DNA from: Clostridia bacterium
Lineage (GTDB): Bacteria; Bacillota; Clostridia; Oscillospirales; CAG-382
Direction of reading: 5' to 3'
NCBI GenBank assembly: GCA_017381715.1
Contig: JAFOBR010000010.1
Span: 1 to 63,099, forward strand
DNA length: 63,099 nucleotides
Shown here: one piece after another, positions 33,548-43,637 of the stretch
How positions within the stretch are numbered: the first letter of the stretch is position 1
Layout of the letters: each line of letters begins with the position of its first letter
Position numbers and translations under genes: made by a program
The notes under the pieces: generated by a model
What the model was told of the DNA's origin: nothing
Databases searched by the model: none
The model's input: only the letters and a program-made list of their open reading frames with translations

Positions 33548-34426
33548 GTGAGCGATTTTCTTTATTATGTTAAGGAAACTCTGTTTAATATTACAGTAAT
33601 AGATGTTATAGATATCATCATAGTATCTTTTCTGCTGTACTATACTTTTAAGTTTATACAAGAGCGTCGCGCTGCAAAACTCGCCATCGGTCTTATTCTG
33701 CTTTTGGCACTTTTGCTTATCAGCGAAGTGCTTAATATGCACGCTCTGAATTTTATTCTTTCGAATCTGTTCAGCGTCGGAATAATTGCTTTGGTTATCG
33801 TTTTCCAACCGGAATTGCGAAGTGCTCTGGAAAAGGTTGGCGGTGAATCTCTCAGAAGCATACGGGGTAAAATGGATGACGAAACAGTTGCTGTTTACAC
33901 CGAATGTATTACCGAGGTTGCGGTTGCAGCAGAACAGCTTTCCCAATCCAAAACAGGTGCTTTGATGGTGTTCGAGCGTTCCACAAAGCTGGGCGACGTT
34001 ATCCGTACCGGTACCGTCCTTGATGCAAAGCCTACGTCGTTCCTTATCGGAAACATCTTTTTCAACAAAGCGCCTCTGCACGACGGTGCGGTTATATTCC
34101 GTGATGGACGTATTCACGCCGCAGGATGCTTTTTGCCTCTTTCCGATAACAACGAAATCGTTAAAGATCTCGGCACACGTCACCGTGCAGGTATCGGTAT
34201 GAGCGAAAACAGCGATGCTATAGTTCTTATCGTTTCCGAAGAAACGGGTATAATTTCCGTCGCTTGCGATGGTGTGCTTAAAAGAGGTTTTTCCCGCAAG
34301 AAGCTGGAAACTTATCTCGAATCCCAGCTTATTGTTAAGGAAAACTCCTTAAAGAGCAAGGTAAAGAGTCAGTTAACACGTATTACAAAGATCAAAAAGG
34401 GGGATGACAATATTGATAAAGAATAA
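33548..34426 (+). CDS. cdaA: Diadenylate cyclase CdaA
   Basis: 292 residues from a GTG at 33548 with GGGAGGG ahead. Three membrane helices occupy about the first 85 residues. The DAC domain follows, with the catalytic DGA at 179-181 (LHDGAVIF) and RHR at 211-213 (GTRHRAGIG). It joins two ATP into c-di-AMP, which controls potassium uptake, osmotic balance and cell-wall state. cdaR, its regulator, follows with a short overlap. Confidence 0.97.
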   Translation: MSDFLYYVKETLFNITVIDVIDIIIVSFLLYYTFKFIQERRAAKLAIGLILLLALLLISEVLNMHALNFILSNLFSVGIIALVIVFQPELRSALEKVGGESLRSIRGKMDDETVAVYTECITEVAVAAEQLSQSKTGALMVFERSTKLGDVIRTGTVLDAKPTSFLIGNIFFNKAPLHDGAVIFRDGRIHAAGCFLPLSDNNEIVKDLGTRHRAGIGMSENSDAIVLIVSEETGIISVACDGVLKRGFSRKKLETYLESQLIVKENSLKSKVKSQLTRITKIKKGDDNIDKE

Positions 34427-35684
34427 CCAAAATCCCGCCAAACAAATCCCTTATGCCAACAAAGGTAAAATATTCACCTTTTTAACCGCTCTTCTTGCTT
34501 TTATATCTGCTATTGTTTTGTGGTTTTTTGCCATAGATTACGATAGCCCCGATTACACTAAAACTTTTTCCAATATAAAGGTTGAAGTTACCGGACTTGC
34601 CGAGCTCCGCCAGACTATGGGATACACTTTGCTGGAGGAACCTGATCTTACGGTTGATGTTACTATTGCCGGAAAGCGTACCGACGTTAATCAGGTTCGT
34701 TCTTCCGAGATAACCGCATCCATAGATCTTTCCGCGGTTGCGGCAGCAGGTGAAAATAAATTTGAGGTACAAATTACTTCTCCCAACGGCACCACGGTTG
34801 CTTCTCAAAGCGTTAATGAAGTAAGATTGTATGTTGATAACTTTATTTCAAAGCAGTATACCGTAAAGGTTCGCAAAATGAATTACGTTCTCGCGGAAAA
34901 CCTTTATATCGATACTGTGACATGCAGTCCTGCTACAGTCACCGTTTGGGGACCGGAAAATGAGCTTGAAAAAATATCCGGCGCATACGTTGATCTTGAA
35001 ATGGGCGAATTAGTGAATTCCATTAAGGTTACGTCTACCGCAAAGCTTTTGGATATAAACAACGCAGAAGTGGATAATCCTTATATTTATATTGCCAACA
35101 GTTCCGTTACCTCTTCGGTTTCCGTTTATATGGAAAAAGAAGTTCCTGTCAGAGTAAAGCTTACCGGCGGATTATATTCCGAGCTTACAGCGGATATACG
35201 ATGTGATATGGATACAGTGCTTCTCCGTGGTACTGTTGAGCGTATGGCAAATATCAAGGAATACGTTATAGAAATAGACGAAACCGATACACAGTTCGAT
35301 TCTCCCATTAAAGTTCTTGTTTCTCCTCCCAATGGCGTTGTTAATTCGGGAGAAGAGCAATATGCGACCGTTCTTCTTTCTATACCCGATATAGGCAAGA
35401 GGGAAATGGTGTTGGAATCGAATAAAGTAGAATTTGTCAATATGCCGGAAGAAATCGATGCAAAAGCATTGGAAGATATAACTGTAGAGCTTCGCGGCCT
35501 GCAGGATGTGTTGGATCTGCTTACAGAAGAAGATATATCCGTAACTGTAGATATGTCTATGCTGGGTGAGCTTTCCGAAGGCACAGCTACCGTTCCGGTA
35601 ACAGTAAGTATTTCAAACGAAGACGTTTCCGGTGTATTCGTTTATAATAGAAACGCATATACCGTTCAAATAATTATAAAATAA
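34413..35684 (+). CDS. cdaR: CdaA regulatory protein CdaR (YbbR domains)
   Basis: 423 residues from a TTG at 34413, chosen because AAGGGGG lies nine bases ahead; an ATG at 34404 is directly against that site. One membrane helix (about 20-40) is followed outside by YbbR-type beta domains (about 50-420) with repeated strand patterns ending in VxVxxxG or PxxVxVxG. CdaR binds CdaA at the membrane and tunes c-di-AMP output. The start overlaps cdaA by 14 bases. Confidence 0.9.
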   Translation: MIKNNQNPAKQIPYANKGKIFTFLTALLAFISAIVLWFFAIDYDSPDYTKTFSNIKVEVTGLAELRQTMGYTLLEEPDLTVDVTIAGKRTDVNQVRSSEITASIDLSAVAAAGENKFEVQITSPNGTTVASQSVNEVRLYVDNFISKQYTVKVRKMNYVLAENLYIDTVTCSPATVTVWGPENELEKISGAYVDLEMGELVNSIKVTSTAKLLDINNAEVDNPYIYIANSSVTSSVSVYMEKEVPVRVKLTGGLYSELTADIRCDMDTVLLRGTVERMANIKEYVIEIDETDTQFDSPIKVLVSPPNGVVNSGEEQYATVLLSIPDIGKREMVLESNKVEFVNMPEEIDAKALEDITVELRGLQDVLDLLTEEDISVTVDMSMLGELSEGTATVPVTVSISNEDVSGVFVYNRNAYTVQIIIK

Positions 35685-35704
35685 ATTTTTAGGAGATGAA
35701 GGCC

Positions 35705-37783
35705 TTGACTTCAAGGAAGTGGGTCATAAACGGTGCAGATACCGCCGCAGCTACGGCATTGCGGGCGGAAAGCGGATATTTGCCTCTTACTGCAAGATTA
35801 CTTTGCTCCAGAGGCTTGGATACCGCAGAAAAAGTTGCCGAATTTTACGATACATCAAAACTTTCTTTTTACGATCCATATCTGCTTAAGGATATGGATA
35901 AAGCGGTAGCCCGCATTAAAAAAGCTATAGAGAATAAAGAACGTGTATGTATTTACGGAGATTACGATGTAGACGGAGTTACCTCTACAACAATGCTGTA
36001 TACATATCTCCGTTCTCTTGGTGTGGAGACTACCTATTTTATTCCCGAGCGAATGAACGAAGGATACGGTCTCAGCCGTACTGCTATCGAGCGTTTTGCC
36101 GGAAATGTGGATCTGCTTATTACCGTTGATACGGGTATAACGGCAGTTTCGGAAACCGAGTATGCAAAGCAGTTCGGAATGGATATGATAATAACCGACC
36201 ATCATAGCTGTAGGGATATCCTTCCCGATGCCGTGGCGGTTGTTAACCCTCACAGAGAAGACTGCGAATACCCCTTCAAAAAGCTTGCGGGGGTAGGAGT
36301 GGTGTTCAAGCTTCTTTGCGCCCTTCACGGCAACAGCGAGGATATCTGTAAGAGGTACGGAGAGATAGTGGCTATCGGTACTATCGCAGATGTTATGCCG
36401 ATTGTTGGCGAAAACCGTCTTATTGCCGCTATAGGTATCGAAAATCTTTCCAATACAACGTATCTTGGACTTCGTGCTCTTATGGAGCAGGTAGGTATTT
36501 TCAAAAACGGCAAGAAGGTTAAAAAGATAACATCTTCTACAATCGGTTACGTGCTTGCGCCCCGTATAAACGCTGCAGGAAGAATAACCAGCGCAGTTCG
36601 CGCAGTAGAGCTTTTGCTGGCTGATAATGAATGTGATGCAAACCGTATTGCCGCTGAACTTTGCGAGATAAACAAGCTGCGCCAGTCTACCGAGCTTGAT
36701 ATTTATACTCAGGCGCTTACCCAAATATCGGAGCGTCATTCCGAGAACACCGCATACGTCCTTTCTTCCGATGGATGGCATCAAGGTGTTATCGGTGTCG
36801 TCGCTTCCCGCATAACCGAAAAATACTCCCTTCCCAGCGTGCTTTTCTCTTTTGACGGAGATATAGGCAAGGGAAGCGGAAGAAGCATCAAGGGCTTTTC
36901 TTTGATGGATGCTCTTGCCGAATGCTCCGATCTTTTGCTTGAATACGGCGGACACGAGCTTGCGGCAGGATTATCTATAGAGCGTAAGAATCTGGAGGCG
37001 TTTTCCGCCAGATTGAACGATTACGCAGAGAAGCATATAAAGAAAAACGAACTTGTTATTCCTTTGGAAATAGACTGCGAAGCTTCATTTTCTGAGCTTA
37101 CTTTACGTCAGGCAGAGGATATTCAGCGTCTTGAGCCTTTCGGTCTTTCCAATCCCGTTCCCGTTTTTATTGTTAAGGGTGCGGTTATAAAGAATCTTAC
37201 ACCCCTTTCCGGCGGCAAGCATATGAAGATAAGGGTATCCGACGGAAGCAGAAACGATCTTACCGCAGTTTATTTCGGTATGAGTGCGGAAAACTTTTCC
37301 TTCTGCGAAGGGGACAAGTGCGATATAGCATTTTCTCTTGAAATCAACGAATTTTTAGGTAATGCAACACCCCAGCTTCTCATAAAAGGAATCAGACTTG
37401 CAGAGGGCGAAAAAAATCTGCTCGAGCTCGAATACGAAACATATCTGAGCGCTGTAGATTTCGATAATACACAGCCCGTTTCTTCGGATTGCATTCCCAC
37501 CCTTGCAGATTTCAGAGAGGTTTTCCGTTATTTGCGCCGCAGTCTGGACGGAAGCAAGCCCATTTCACTGCGCCGCCTTGTAAGCAGTATCCGTGAAGAT
37601 ACCGATACTGATATAAGTGCGTGTAAAATATTGATTATAAGCGATGTTTTGCAAGAACAAGGCATTGCCGACGTGGAACATTTTCCCGGCATGCTCATAC
37701 GCATCAATCTTAAGCCGTTTAGCGGAAAGATCAATCTTGACAATTCCGAACTGCTTGGAAGGATAAAGGCAAAACACGCATAA
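35705..37783 (+). CDS. recJ: Single-stranded-DNA-specific exonuclease RecJ
   Basis: 692 residues from a TTG at 35705 (AGGAG nine bases ahead; an ATG at 35696 abuts the site). The DHH phosphoesterase motifs are plain: YGDYDVDGVTS, ITVDTGI, ITDHHSC, and VNPHREDC. The DHHA1 domain contains GGHELAAGLSI, and an OB-fold domain follows. A C-terminal extension of about 130 residues is present. RecJ degrades single-stranded DNA 5' to 3' in repair and recombination. Confidence 0.96.
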   Translation: MTSRKWVINGADTAAATALRAESGYLPLTARLLCSRGLDTAEKVAEFYDTSKLSFYDPYLLKDMDKAVARIKKAIENKERVCIYGDYDVDGVTSTTMLYTYLRSLGVETTYFIPERMNEGYGLSRTAIERFAGNVDLLITVDTGITAVSETEYAKQFGMDMIITDHHSCRDILPDAVAVVNPHREDCEYPFKKLAGVGVVFKLLCALHGNSEDICKRYGEIVAIGTIADVMPIVGENRLIAAIGIENLSNTTYLGLRALMEQVGIFKNGKKVKKITSSTIGYVLAPRINAAGRITSAVRAVELLLADNECDANRIAAELCEINKLRQSTELDIYTQALTQISERHSENTAYVLSSDGWHQGVIGVVASRITEKYSLPSVLFSFDGDIGKGSGRSIKGFSLMDALAECSDLLLEYGGHELAAGLSIERKNLEAFSARLNDYAEKHIKKNELVIPLEIDCEASFSELTLRQAEDIQRLEPFGLSNPVPVFIVKGAVIKNLTPLSGGKHMKIRVSDGSRNDLTAVYFGMSAENFSFCEGDKCDIAFSLEINEFLGNATPQLLIKGIRLAEGEKNLLELEYETYLSAVDFDNTQPVSSDCIPTLADFREVFRYLRRSLDGSKPISLRRLVSSIREDTDTDISACKILIISDVLQEQGIADVEHFPGMLIRINLKPFSGKINLDNSELLGRIKAKHA

Positions 37784-37796
37784 AGTACGGTGTTAT

Positions 37797-40004
37797 ATGT
37801 CTGTTAATTTTGAAAGCTTTATAGAAAAATTAAAGCAAAGCGGCGGCTACGATATAGCCAAAATAACAAAAGCGTATGAATTTGCTTTCAGGATGCATGA
37901 AGGACAAACCCGCATTTCGGGTGAACCCTATATCATACACCCTCTTTCCGTTGCGGATATCGTTGCAGATCTTCAGTTGGATACGGATTCAATATGCGCC
38001 GCTTTTCTTCACGATACGGTGGAGGATTGCGGGGAAAAGGTAACTTTAAACGTTATAAAAAAAGAGTTTGGAAGCGACGTTGCAGATCTTGTTGACGGTG
38101 TTACAAAGCTTGTTCACATCCGCTTTGAAACCAAGCAGGACGAAAGTATAGAAAACCTGCGTAAGATGTTTCTTGCAATGAGCAAGGACCTCCGCGTTAT
38201 ATTTATCAAGCTTGCAGACAGACTTCATAATATGCGCACCCTCGACGTACGCCGTGAGGAAAAACAGCGCTCCGTTGCGTTGGAGACAATGCACGTTTAC
38301 GCTCCTTTGGCTCACCGCTTGGGTATTCAGAAGATAAAGCAGGAGCTTGAAATGCTGGCGCTCAAATATCTGGATCCTATCGGCTTCAGAGAAGTAGAGA
38401 TCGACGTTGAAAAACGCTACGGTGAAAACAAAGGATTTTTGGATCATTATAAATCTCTTGTAGGCGAAAAGCTTGACGAAAACCATATCAAATACCGTCT
38501 TGAGGGACGTATCAAGTCCATTTATTCCATATACAAAAAAATGTATTCCGGTAGTAAAAACTTTGAGGAAATCTACGATTTTTACGCTATCCGTATTATC
38601 GTGGATACCGAACTGGATTGTTATACCGCCCTTGGTATAATTCACGAAGCCTTTAACTTCATTCCCGGTAGATTCAAAGACTACATTTCCACTCCCAAGC
38701 CCAACCTTTACCGTTCTCTTCATACCACGGTTATAGGTAAAGAGGGAATTCCCGTTGAGGTGCAGATACGCACCTGGGATATGCATCGTGAAGCGGAATA
38801 CGGTCTTGCCGCTCACTGGAAGTATAAATCCGGCGAGCAGGCTCAAAAGATAGTTGATCAGAAGCTTCAGTGGATCCGCACTCTGTTGGAAACAGAAAAG
38901 GATACGGATGATCCCGATGAATTCTACCGTCCCCTTAAGATTGATCTTTTTGAAGATGAAATATTCGTATTCACTCCCAAAGGCGACGTTATAAACCTTC
39001 CCACAAATGCAACTCCCATAGATTTTGCATACGCCATCCACTCTGCTGTCGGTAATAAAATGGTAGGTGCCCGTGTAAACGGCAGTATCGTTCCCATAGA
39101 TTCAATACTGGAAAACGGACAGATAGTGGAGGTCATTACTTCCTCCGCATCCAAGGGACCCAGCAGAGATTGGCTTAAAATCGTGCGCTCCGGCGAAGCA
39201 CGAAATAAAATACGCCAGTATTTCAAAAAAGAAATGCGGGCAGAAAACATTATTGTCGGCAAGACAGAGGTAGACCGTGAGCTGAAGCGTTACGGCAGAA
39301 GTTATTCCGAAGCTCAAAAGAACGAGATAGTTGCAAACGTTGCCGCCCGTATCAGCTTGCCGGACCCCGAGGATTTGTACAACAATATCGGTTACGGCGG
39401 TCTTTCCATAAGCAAGATTGCCGCAAAGCTTAAAGATGAATTTACCCGTGTGGTTTGTCCTCCCGAACCGGAGGAGGAAGCTTCCGCTCCCGAAAAGCCC
39501 GCTGCTCCCAGAGGAAGAATTACCAATTCTCAGTCTGTAATCATAGACAGCGTTTCCGGATGTGAGGTTAAGTTTGCTAAATGCTGCAACCCTCTGCCCG
39601 GTGACAGTATTATCGGCTTTATAACCAAGGGCTACGGCGTTTCTATCCACAAATATGATTGTCCCAACGCACAGGCAGGCTTACAAAAGCCCGAGGATAA
39701 GGACAGATGGGTAGTAGCATCCTGGTCTACTCAGGTTGAAAAGAGGGAAGTAGGCAAGTTTGATGCGGTTTTGAACGTGTACGCAGAGTATTCTTCCGCA
39801 TTGTTTGCAGACGTTTCCGTTCAGCTTAAGAATATGTCCGTTGACGTTGTATCTATGTCTGCAAGAGAAAATATAGGCAACTGCTTGCTTACTGTTGTTA
39901 TTAAGTGTAGCAGTATCGACCATTTGCACAGTATAATGGCGCAGTTGCGTAAGGTTCCCAACGTACGTGACGTTACCCGTGGCAGCGAAGGAAGAGGAGT
40001 ATAA
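37797..40004 (+). CDS. relA: Bifunctional (p)ppGpp synthetase/hydrolase (RSH)
   Basis: 735 residues with the complete RSH layout. The HD hydrolase domain (about 25-180) holds HPLSVADIVADL and FLHDTVEDC. The synthetase domain (about 235-350) holds YRLEGRIKSIYSIYKKM and HTTVIGKEG. The TGS domain follows at about 395-455 (VFTPKGDVINLP), and a zinc-finger/helical part and an ACT domain end the protein. HD-core residues are intact, so hydrolase activity is expected. It sets alarmone levels under starvation. The ribosome binding site is weak. dtd begins at the base after its stop. Confidence 0.97.
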   Translation: MSVNFESFIEKLKQSGGYDIAKITKAYEFAFRMHEGQTRISGEPYIIHPLSVADIVADLQLDTDSICAAFLHDTVEDCGEKVTLNVIKKEFGSDVADLVDGVTKLVHIRFETKQDESIENLRKMFLAMSKDLRVIFIKLADRLHNMRTLDVRREEKQRSVALETMHVYAPLAHRLGIQKIKQELEMLALKYLDPIGFREVEIDVEKRYGENKGFLDHYKSLVGEKLDENHIKYRLEGRIKSIYSIYKKMYSGSKNFEEIYDFYAIRIIVDTELDCYTALGIIHEAFNFIPGRFKDYISTPKPNLYRSLHTTVIGKEGIPVEVQIRTWDMHREAEYGLAAHWKYKSGEQAQKIVDQKLQWIRTLLETEKDTDDPDEFYRPLKIDLFEDEIFVFTPKGDVINLPTNATPIDFAYAIHSAVGNKMVGARVNGSIVPIDSILENGQIVEVITSSASKGPSRDWLKIVRSGEARNKIRQYFKKEMRAENIIVGKTEVDRELKRYGRSYSEAQKNEIVANVAARISLPDPEDLYNNIGYGGLSISKIAAKLKDEFTRVVCPPEPEEEASAPEKPAAPRGRITNSQSVIIDSVSGCEVKFAKCCNPLPGDSIIGFITKGYGVSIHKYDCPNAQAGLQKPEDKDRWVVASWSTQVEKREVGKFDAVLNVYAEYSSALFADVSVQLKNMSVDVVSMSARENIGNCLLTVVIKCSSIDHLHSIMAQLRKVPNVRDVTRGSEGRGV

Positions 40005-40448
40005 ATGAAGATAGTAATTCAGCGCGTGCTTTCCGCTTCCTGCACCGTAGAAGGGGAGAGTGTTTCCCATATAGGTTTGGGACTTTTGGTTTTCTGCGGC
40101 GTTACCGCAACAGATACCGAAGAAGATATAAAAAAAGCTGCAAAGAAGATTTCGGGAATGCGTATTTTCCGTAACGATGCAGGCAAAATGTCGCTATCTG
40201 TAGGCGACGTTGGCGGTTCTGTAATGCTTATTTCCAATTTCACTCTTTGCGCAGATTGCTCTCACGGCAGACGACCCGAATTCCTTTCTGCGGCTCCTGC
40301 TGCTAAGGCAGAAGAATATTATAAAAAATTAGCCGATATGATCGGGGAAAATCTTCCCGTTGTACGCGGCGTTTTTGGAGGAGATATGCGTATCAGTGCG
40401 GAAAACTTCGGTCCCGTTACTGTATACCTTGATACCGCTTCTTTATGA
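40005..40448 (+). CDS. dtd: D-aminoacyl-tRNA deacylase
   Basis: 147 residues. Conserved segments are MKIVIQRVLSASCTV at the start, SNFTLCAD (usual form SQFTLYAD) near residue 78, and NFGPVTVYLDT at the end with the GP motif that excludes L-aminoacyl-tRNA. It frees D-amino acids from mischarged tRNA. It starts directly after RSH, the normal Firmicute neighbour, and its stop overlaps hemZ by four bases. Confidence 0.97.
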   Translation: MKIVIQRVLSASCTVEGESVSHIGLGLLVFCGVTATDTEEDIKKAAKKISGMRIFRNDAGKMSLSVGDVGGSVMLISNFTLCADCSHGRRPEFLSAAPAAKAEEYYKKLADMIGENLPVVRGVFGGDMRISAENFGPVTVYLDTASL

Positions 40449-41932
40449 AACTTACAATAAATAACACTACGGGTCTGTTAAACGATTATTATTTTCAGAC
40501 CCTTTCTCTCCTTTATTTTCCCGGTGAAAAATTCCCTACGGGTGTTGATCTCAGCCCCAACAGTGCGGAATATTTTTTGGAAAAACGCGGAAACGGATAT
40601 TACGGCAAAGCCGTATTACATGCAGGTTCCCGCTATGAGCAAGGGGAATTTTCTACTGACGGATACGAATTTTCCGTTCCGGTTCACGATGAACTGAACG
40701 CGCAGTGCGCCATTGGCAAAGCCTTTCTTATTGCCGGTGAAAAGCTGTTCGGTTTTTCTTTGCCTTGGGGTTATATTACGGGATTACGTCCCGTAAAAAG
40801 GGCAAGATTTTATCTTGATAAAGGATATGACGATGAAACCGTTACCCGTCTTTTTGTAACCGACCACAATATTTCCAAGGAAAAGACAGAGCTTTCCATA
40901 CGTACAGCACACAATGAGATACGTATGCTGAAGGACGTAGGCGAAAAGACTGCGGGATTGTATATTTCCATCCCGTTTTGTCCTACAAGGTGTCAATACT
41001 GCTCCTTTGTTTCTTATTCAACGCCACGCCTTTTGAAGATGCTTCCCGATTACGTTGAGCTTTTGATAAAGGATATAAAAGCAACCGCTTGCGTAATGAA
41101 GGAACTGGGAATCAAGCTTTCCGCCATATATGTGGGAGGCGGCACGCCTTCTATTCTTTCTCCCGAGCAGACACGTAAAGTTTTGGGTACGGTTACCGAA
41201 AACTTTGATCTTTCGGCGTTGCGCGAATTCACCTTTGAAGCGGGCAGACCGGATACGATTACCAAAGATAAACTTATTTCTGCAAAAGAGAGCGGAGTTA
41301 CCCGTGTCAGCATCAACCCTCAGAGCCTTAATGAAAACGTATTGCGCGCTATCGGCAGACAGCACACCACACAGCAGTTTTTTGAAGCGTACGATATTGC
41401 CCGCAATATCGGATTTGACAGTATAAACGCAGATCTTATTGCAGGACTTCCCGAAGACACCTTCGAAACCTTCTGCTCTAGCTTTGAAAAAGTGCTTTCA
41501 ATGGGATTTGAGAATATAACCTTACATACCTTAAGCATTAAAAATGCCGCCGCTTTGCGTTTTTCAAAGGAAAACGTATACGATCCTTCGGGCAGGCTTG
41601 CGGTTTCTTGCGTGCAATACGTGTATGACCGTATGCTCCAGAGCGGTATGGAGCCTTATTATCTTTACAGACAAAAGAATACTGTCGGTAATGCGGAAAA
41701 TACTGGTTATTCCGTTCCCGGCAAGGAAAATCTGTATAATATTCTTATGATGGAGGAGCATTCCAGCGTGTTCGCTTGCGGCGCAGGTGCTATCACCAAG
41801 CTTGTTTCTCCCGATGAAGAGATAATCGACCGTATCGCCCACCAGAAATATCCTTATGAGTATCTTGATACTCCCAAAGGAATTGGTGAAGATAGGATCA
41901 AAAAGTTTTACAAGCAGTATTTTGGCTGCTGA
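40445..41932 (+). CDS. hemZ: Radical SAM coproporphyrinogen III oxidase-like protein HemZ
   Basis: 495 residues. An N-terminal domain of about 160 residues is followed by the radical SAM barrel with ISIPFCPTRCQYCSF (CX3CX2C plus C), then YVGGGTPSIL, and EAGRPDTIT. The C-terminal domain has YYLYRQKNTVGN. It resembles Bacillus HemZ, an anaerobic coproporphyrinogen dehydrogenase candidate; members of this clade are not all proven in haem synthesis, and no other haem gene is here. The start overlaps dtd by four bases. Confidence 0.88.
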   Translation: MKLTINNTTGLLNDYYFQTLSLLYFPGEKFPTGVDLSPNSAEYFLEKRGNGYYGKAVLHAGSRYEQGEFSTDGYEFSVPVHDELNAQCAIGKAFLIAGEKLFGFSLPWGYITGLRPVKRARFYLDKGYDDETVTRLFVTDHNISKEKTELSIRTAHNEIRMLKDVGEKTAGLYISIPFCPTRCQYCSFVSYSTPRLLKMLPDYVELLIKDIKATACVMKELGIKLSAIYVGGGTPSILSPEQTRKVLGTVTENFDLSALREFTFEAGRPDTITKDKLISAKESGVTRVSINPQSLNENVLRAIGRQHTTQQFFEAYDIARNIGFDSINADLIAGLPEDTFETFCSSFEKVLSMGFENITLHTLSIKNAAALRFSKENVYDPSGRLAVSCVQYVYDRMLQSGMEPYYLYRQKNTVGNAENTGYSVPGKENLYNILMMEEHSSVFACGAGAITKLVSPDEEIIDRIAHQKYPYEYLDTPKGIGEDRIKKFYKQYFGC

Positions 41933-41957
41933 AACGATTTATTATTGAAGGTACATT

Positions 41958-43637
41958 ATGAGTAATATAGATAAGTCTTCAAAAAGCTTTGTTGCGGAAG
42001 CCGCTATAATATCTGTTTCTAATTTTGCCGTCAAGCTTGTAGGCGTGCTGTTTAAAATTCCTCTTGCCAATCAGCTTGGGGAGTTTATGGGCGTGTTTAA
42101 TGCGGCGTATTCAATATATGCAATGCTGTTTATGATTTCCACTTCGGGTCTTCCTGTTGCTGTGTCTCGTTTGGTGGCAATAGCAAAAGAAAAGGGAAGA
42201 CGTGCAGAGGCTTCACAGATCTTCCGTACATGCGCTCTTACCTTTGGAGCTATCGGATTTATATGCTCGTTGATAATGTTTATTGGCGCAGACTATATTT
42301 GTGAAATAACTGCCCATCCCGGCGCAGAGCTTCCTATGCGTGTTATCTCTCCCACGCTGTTTATAATCTGCATAACCGCTTCCATACGCGGATATTTTCA
42401 GGGACTCAGAAAAATGGTTCCCACTGCAGTTTCCAATTTTATCGAAGCCGTGCTTAAGCTTATTCTTGGCTTGGGCGGTGCTGCGTTTGCCGCTTCCCAA
42501 GGATGGAGTGGTCCTGTGCAGGCGGCGTTTGCGGTTTCCGGCATCTCTATCGGCGTTATAGTAGGTACGGTTTATCTTGCCATAACCTTTTACCTTAGTC
42601 GAAATTTCAACATTCCGGATACAGATCGTACCGTTTCCCCTCGCTCCGCTATTGCGAAAAACGCACTCCGAGTTGCCGTTCCCGTAACTCTTGCAGGCTC
42701 TGCTTTGTATTTTTCCACGTTTTTTGATACCGTGGTTATAAATAACCGTCTTATCTTTTCCGGATTTTCGGAAGAAATGGCGGACAGGCTGTATACTGCA
42801 TATACTACCCTTGCCATATCTATTTCAGATCTGGTTCCCTCAACTTTGGTGTATCCCATTGCTCTCAGCATACTTCCCGCAATGTCTGCGGCTTTGGCAG
42901 GAGAGCGTCAGAGAGAAGTAAGAGGCTATATCCATTCTTCTATCCGCATTTCCGGTATTATTGCTATTCCCAGTGCGTTTGGTCTGGCAGTGCTTGCCCG
43001 TCCCGTAATACAGATGATATATTTCGGTTCTCTTTCAAAAGAGATAACTTTGCTTGACGGAAGCACCGTAATGCCTATAGACGTGGGCGCCGCTTCTCTC
43101 GCCATTCTTTCGGCGGGCATCGTCTTTCTTTCCCTGATGTCCACTACCAACGCATTGCTTCATTCATACGGTAAAAATTTCCTTCCGGTTATCTCTATAA
43201 CCGTGGGAATTGTACTTTTAATAATTTCGGAAACACTGCTTATCGGAATTCCTTCTATCGGAATATACGGCGCTCCCATAGCATCGCTTGTTTGCTATTC
43301 CGCTGCCACCGTTTTAAACATGAGGGCGGTACGCAAGGTTTCGGGAATGCGTCTTAATCCTATCAAGCTTTTCGGCAAGCCGGTTATCTGTTCTGTTTTG
43401 TGTGCTGTTGCGGCTTTCGGCGGATACTCGCTTTCCAAGCTGTTTGTAAGCGAAGCCACCCGTATGGGCAATGTTGTTATGTTTATTTTCGGTGTAGTTC
43501 CCGGTGTAGCGGTTTACGTTATAACCATGCTTGCCTTTAAGGGAATTTCCGCAACGGAAGTAAGACTTTTGCCTTTTGGCCACAGACTTGCCGCAGTTTT
43601 GATCAGATTGGGATTATTGAAAGAGAGTAAAGCATGA
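41958..43637 (+). CDS. SpoVB/MATE-type polysaccharide flippase
   Basis: 559 residues with about 14 membrane helices and the MOP-superfamily opening (FVAEAAIISVSNFAVKLVGV). In Bacillus the yabM gene of the same kind stands just before mazG (yabN), and the order is kept here. SpoVB-type proteins move lipid-linked wall precursors across the membrane during cortex formation. Whether this copy is sporulation-specific or a general lipid II flippase cannot be told from sequence. GAAGGTAC precedes the start. The stop overlaps mazG by four bases. Confidence 0.88.
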   Translation: MSNIDKSSKSFVAEAAIISVSNFAVKLVGVLFKIPLANQLGEFMGVFNAAYSIYAMLFMISTSGLPVAVSRLVAIAKEKGRRAEASQIFRTCALTFGAIGFICSLIMFIGADYICEITAHPGAELPMRVISPTLFIICITASIRGYFQGLRKMVPTAVSNFIEAVLKLILGLGGAAFAASQGWSGPVQAAFAVSGISIGVIVGTVYLAITFYLSRNFNIPDTDRTVSPRSAIAKNALRVAVPVTLAGSALYFSTFFDTVVINNRLIFSGFSEEMADRLYTAYTTLAISISDLVPSTLVYPIALSILPAMSAALAGERQREVRGYIHSSIRISGIIAIPSAFGLAVLARPVIQMIYFGSLSKEITLLDGSTVMPIDVGAASLAILSAGIVFLSLMSTTNALLHSYGKNFLPVISITVGIVLLIISETLLIGIPSIGIYGAPIASLVCYSAATVLNMRAVRKVSGMRLNPIKLFGKPVICSVLCAVAAFGGYSLSKLFVSEATRMGNVVMFIFGVVPGVAVYVITMLAFKGISATEVRLLPFGHRLAAVLIRLGLLKESKA

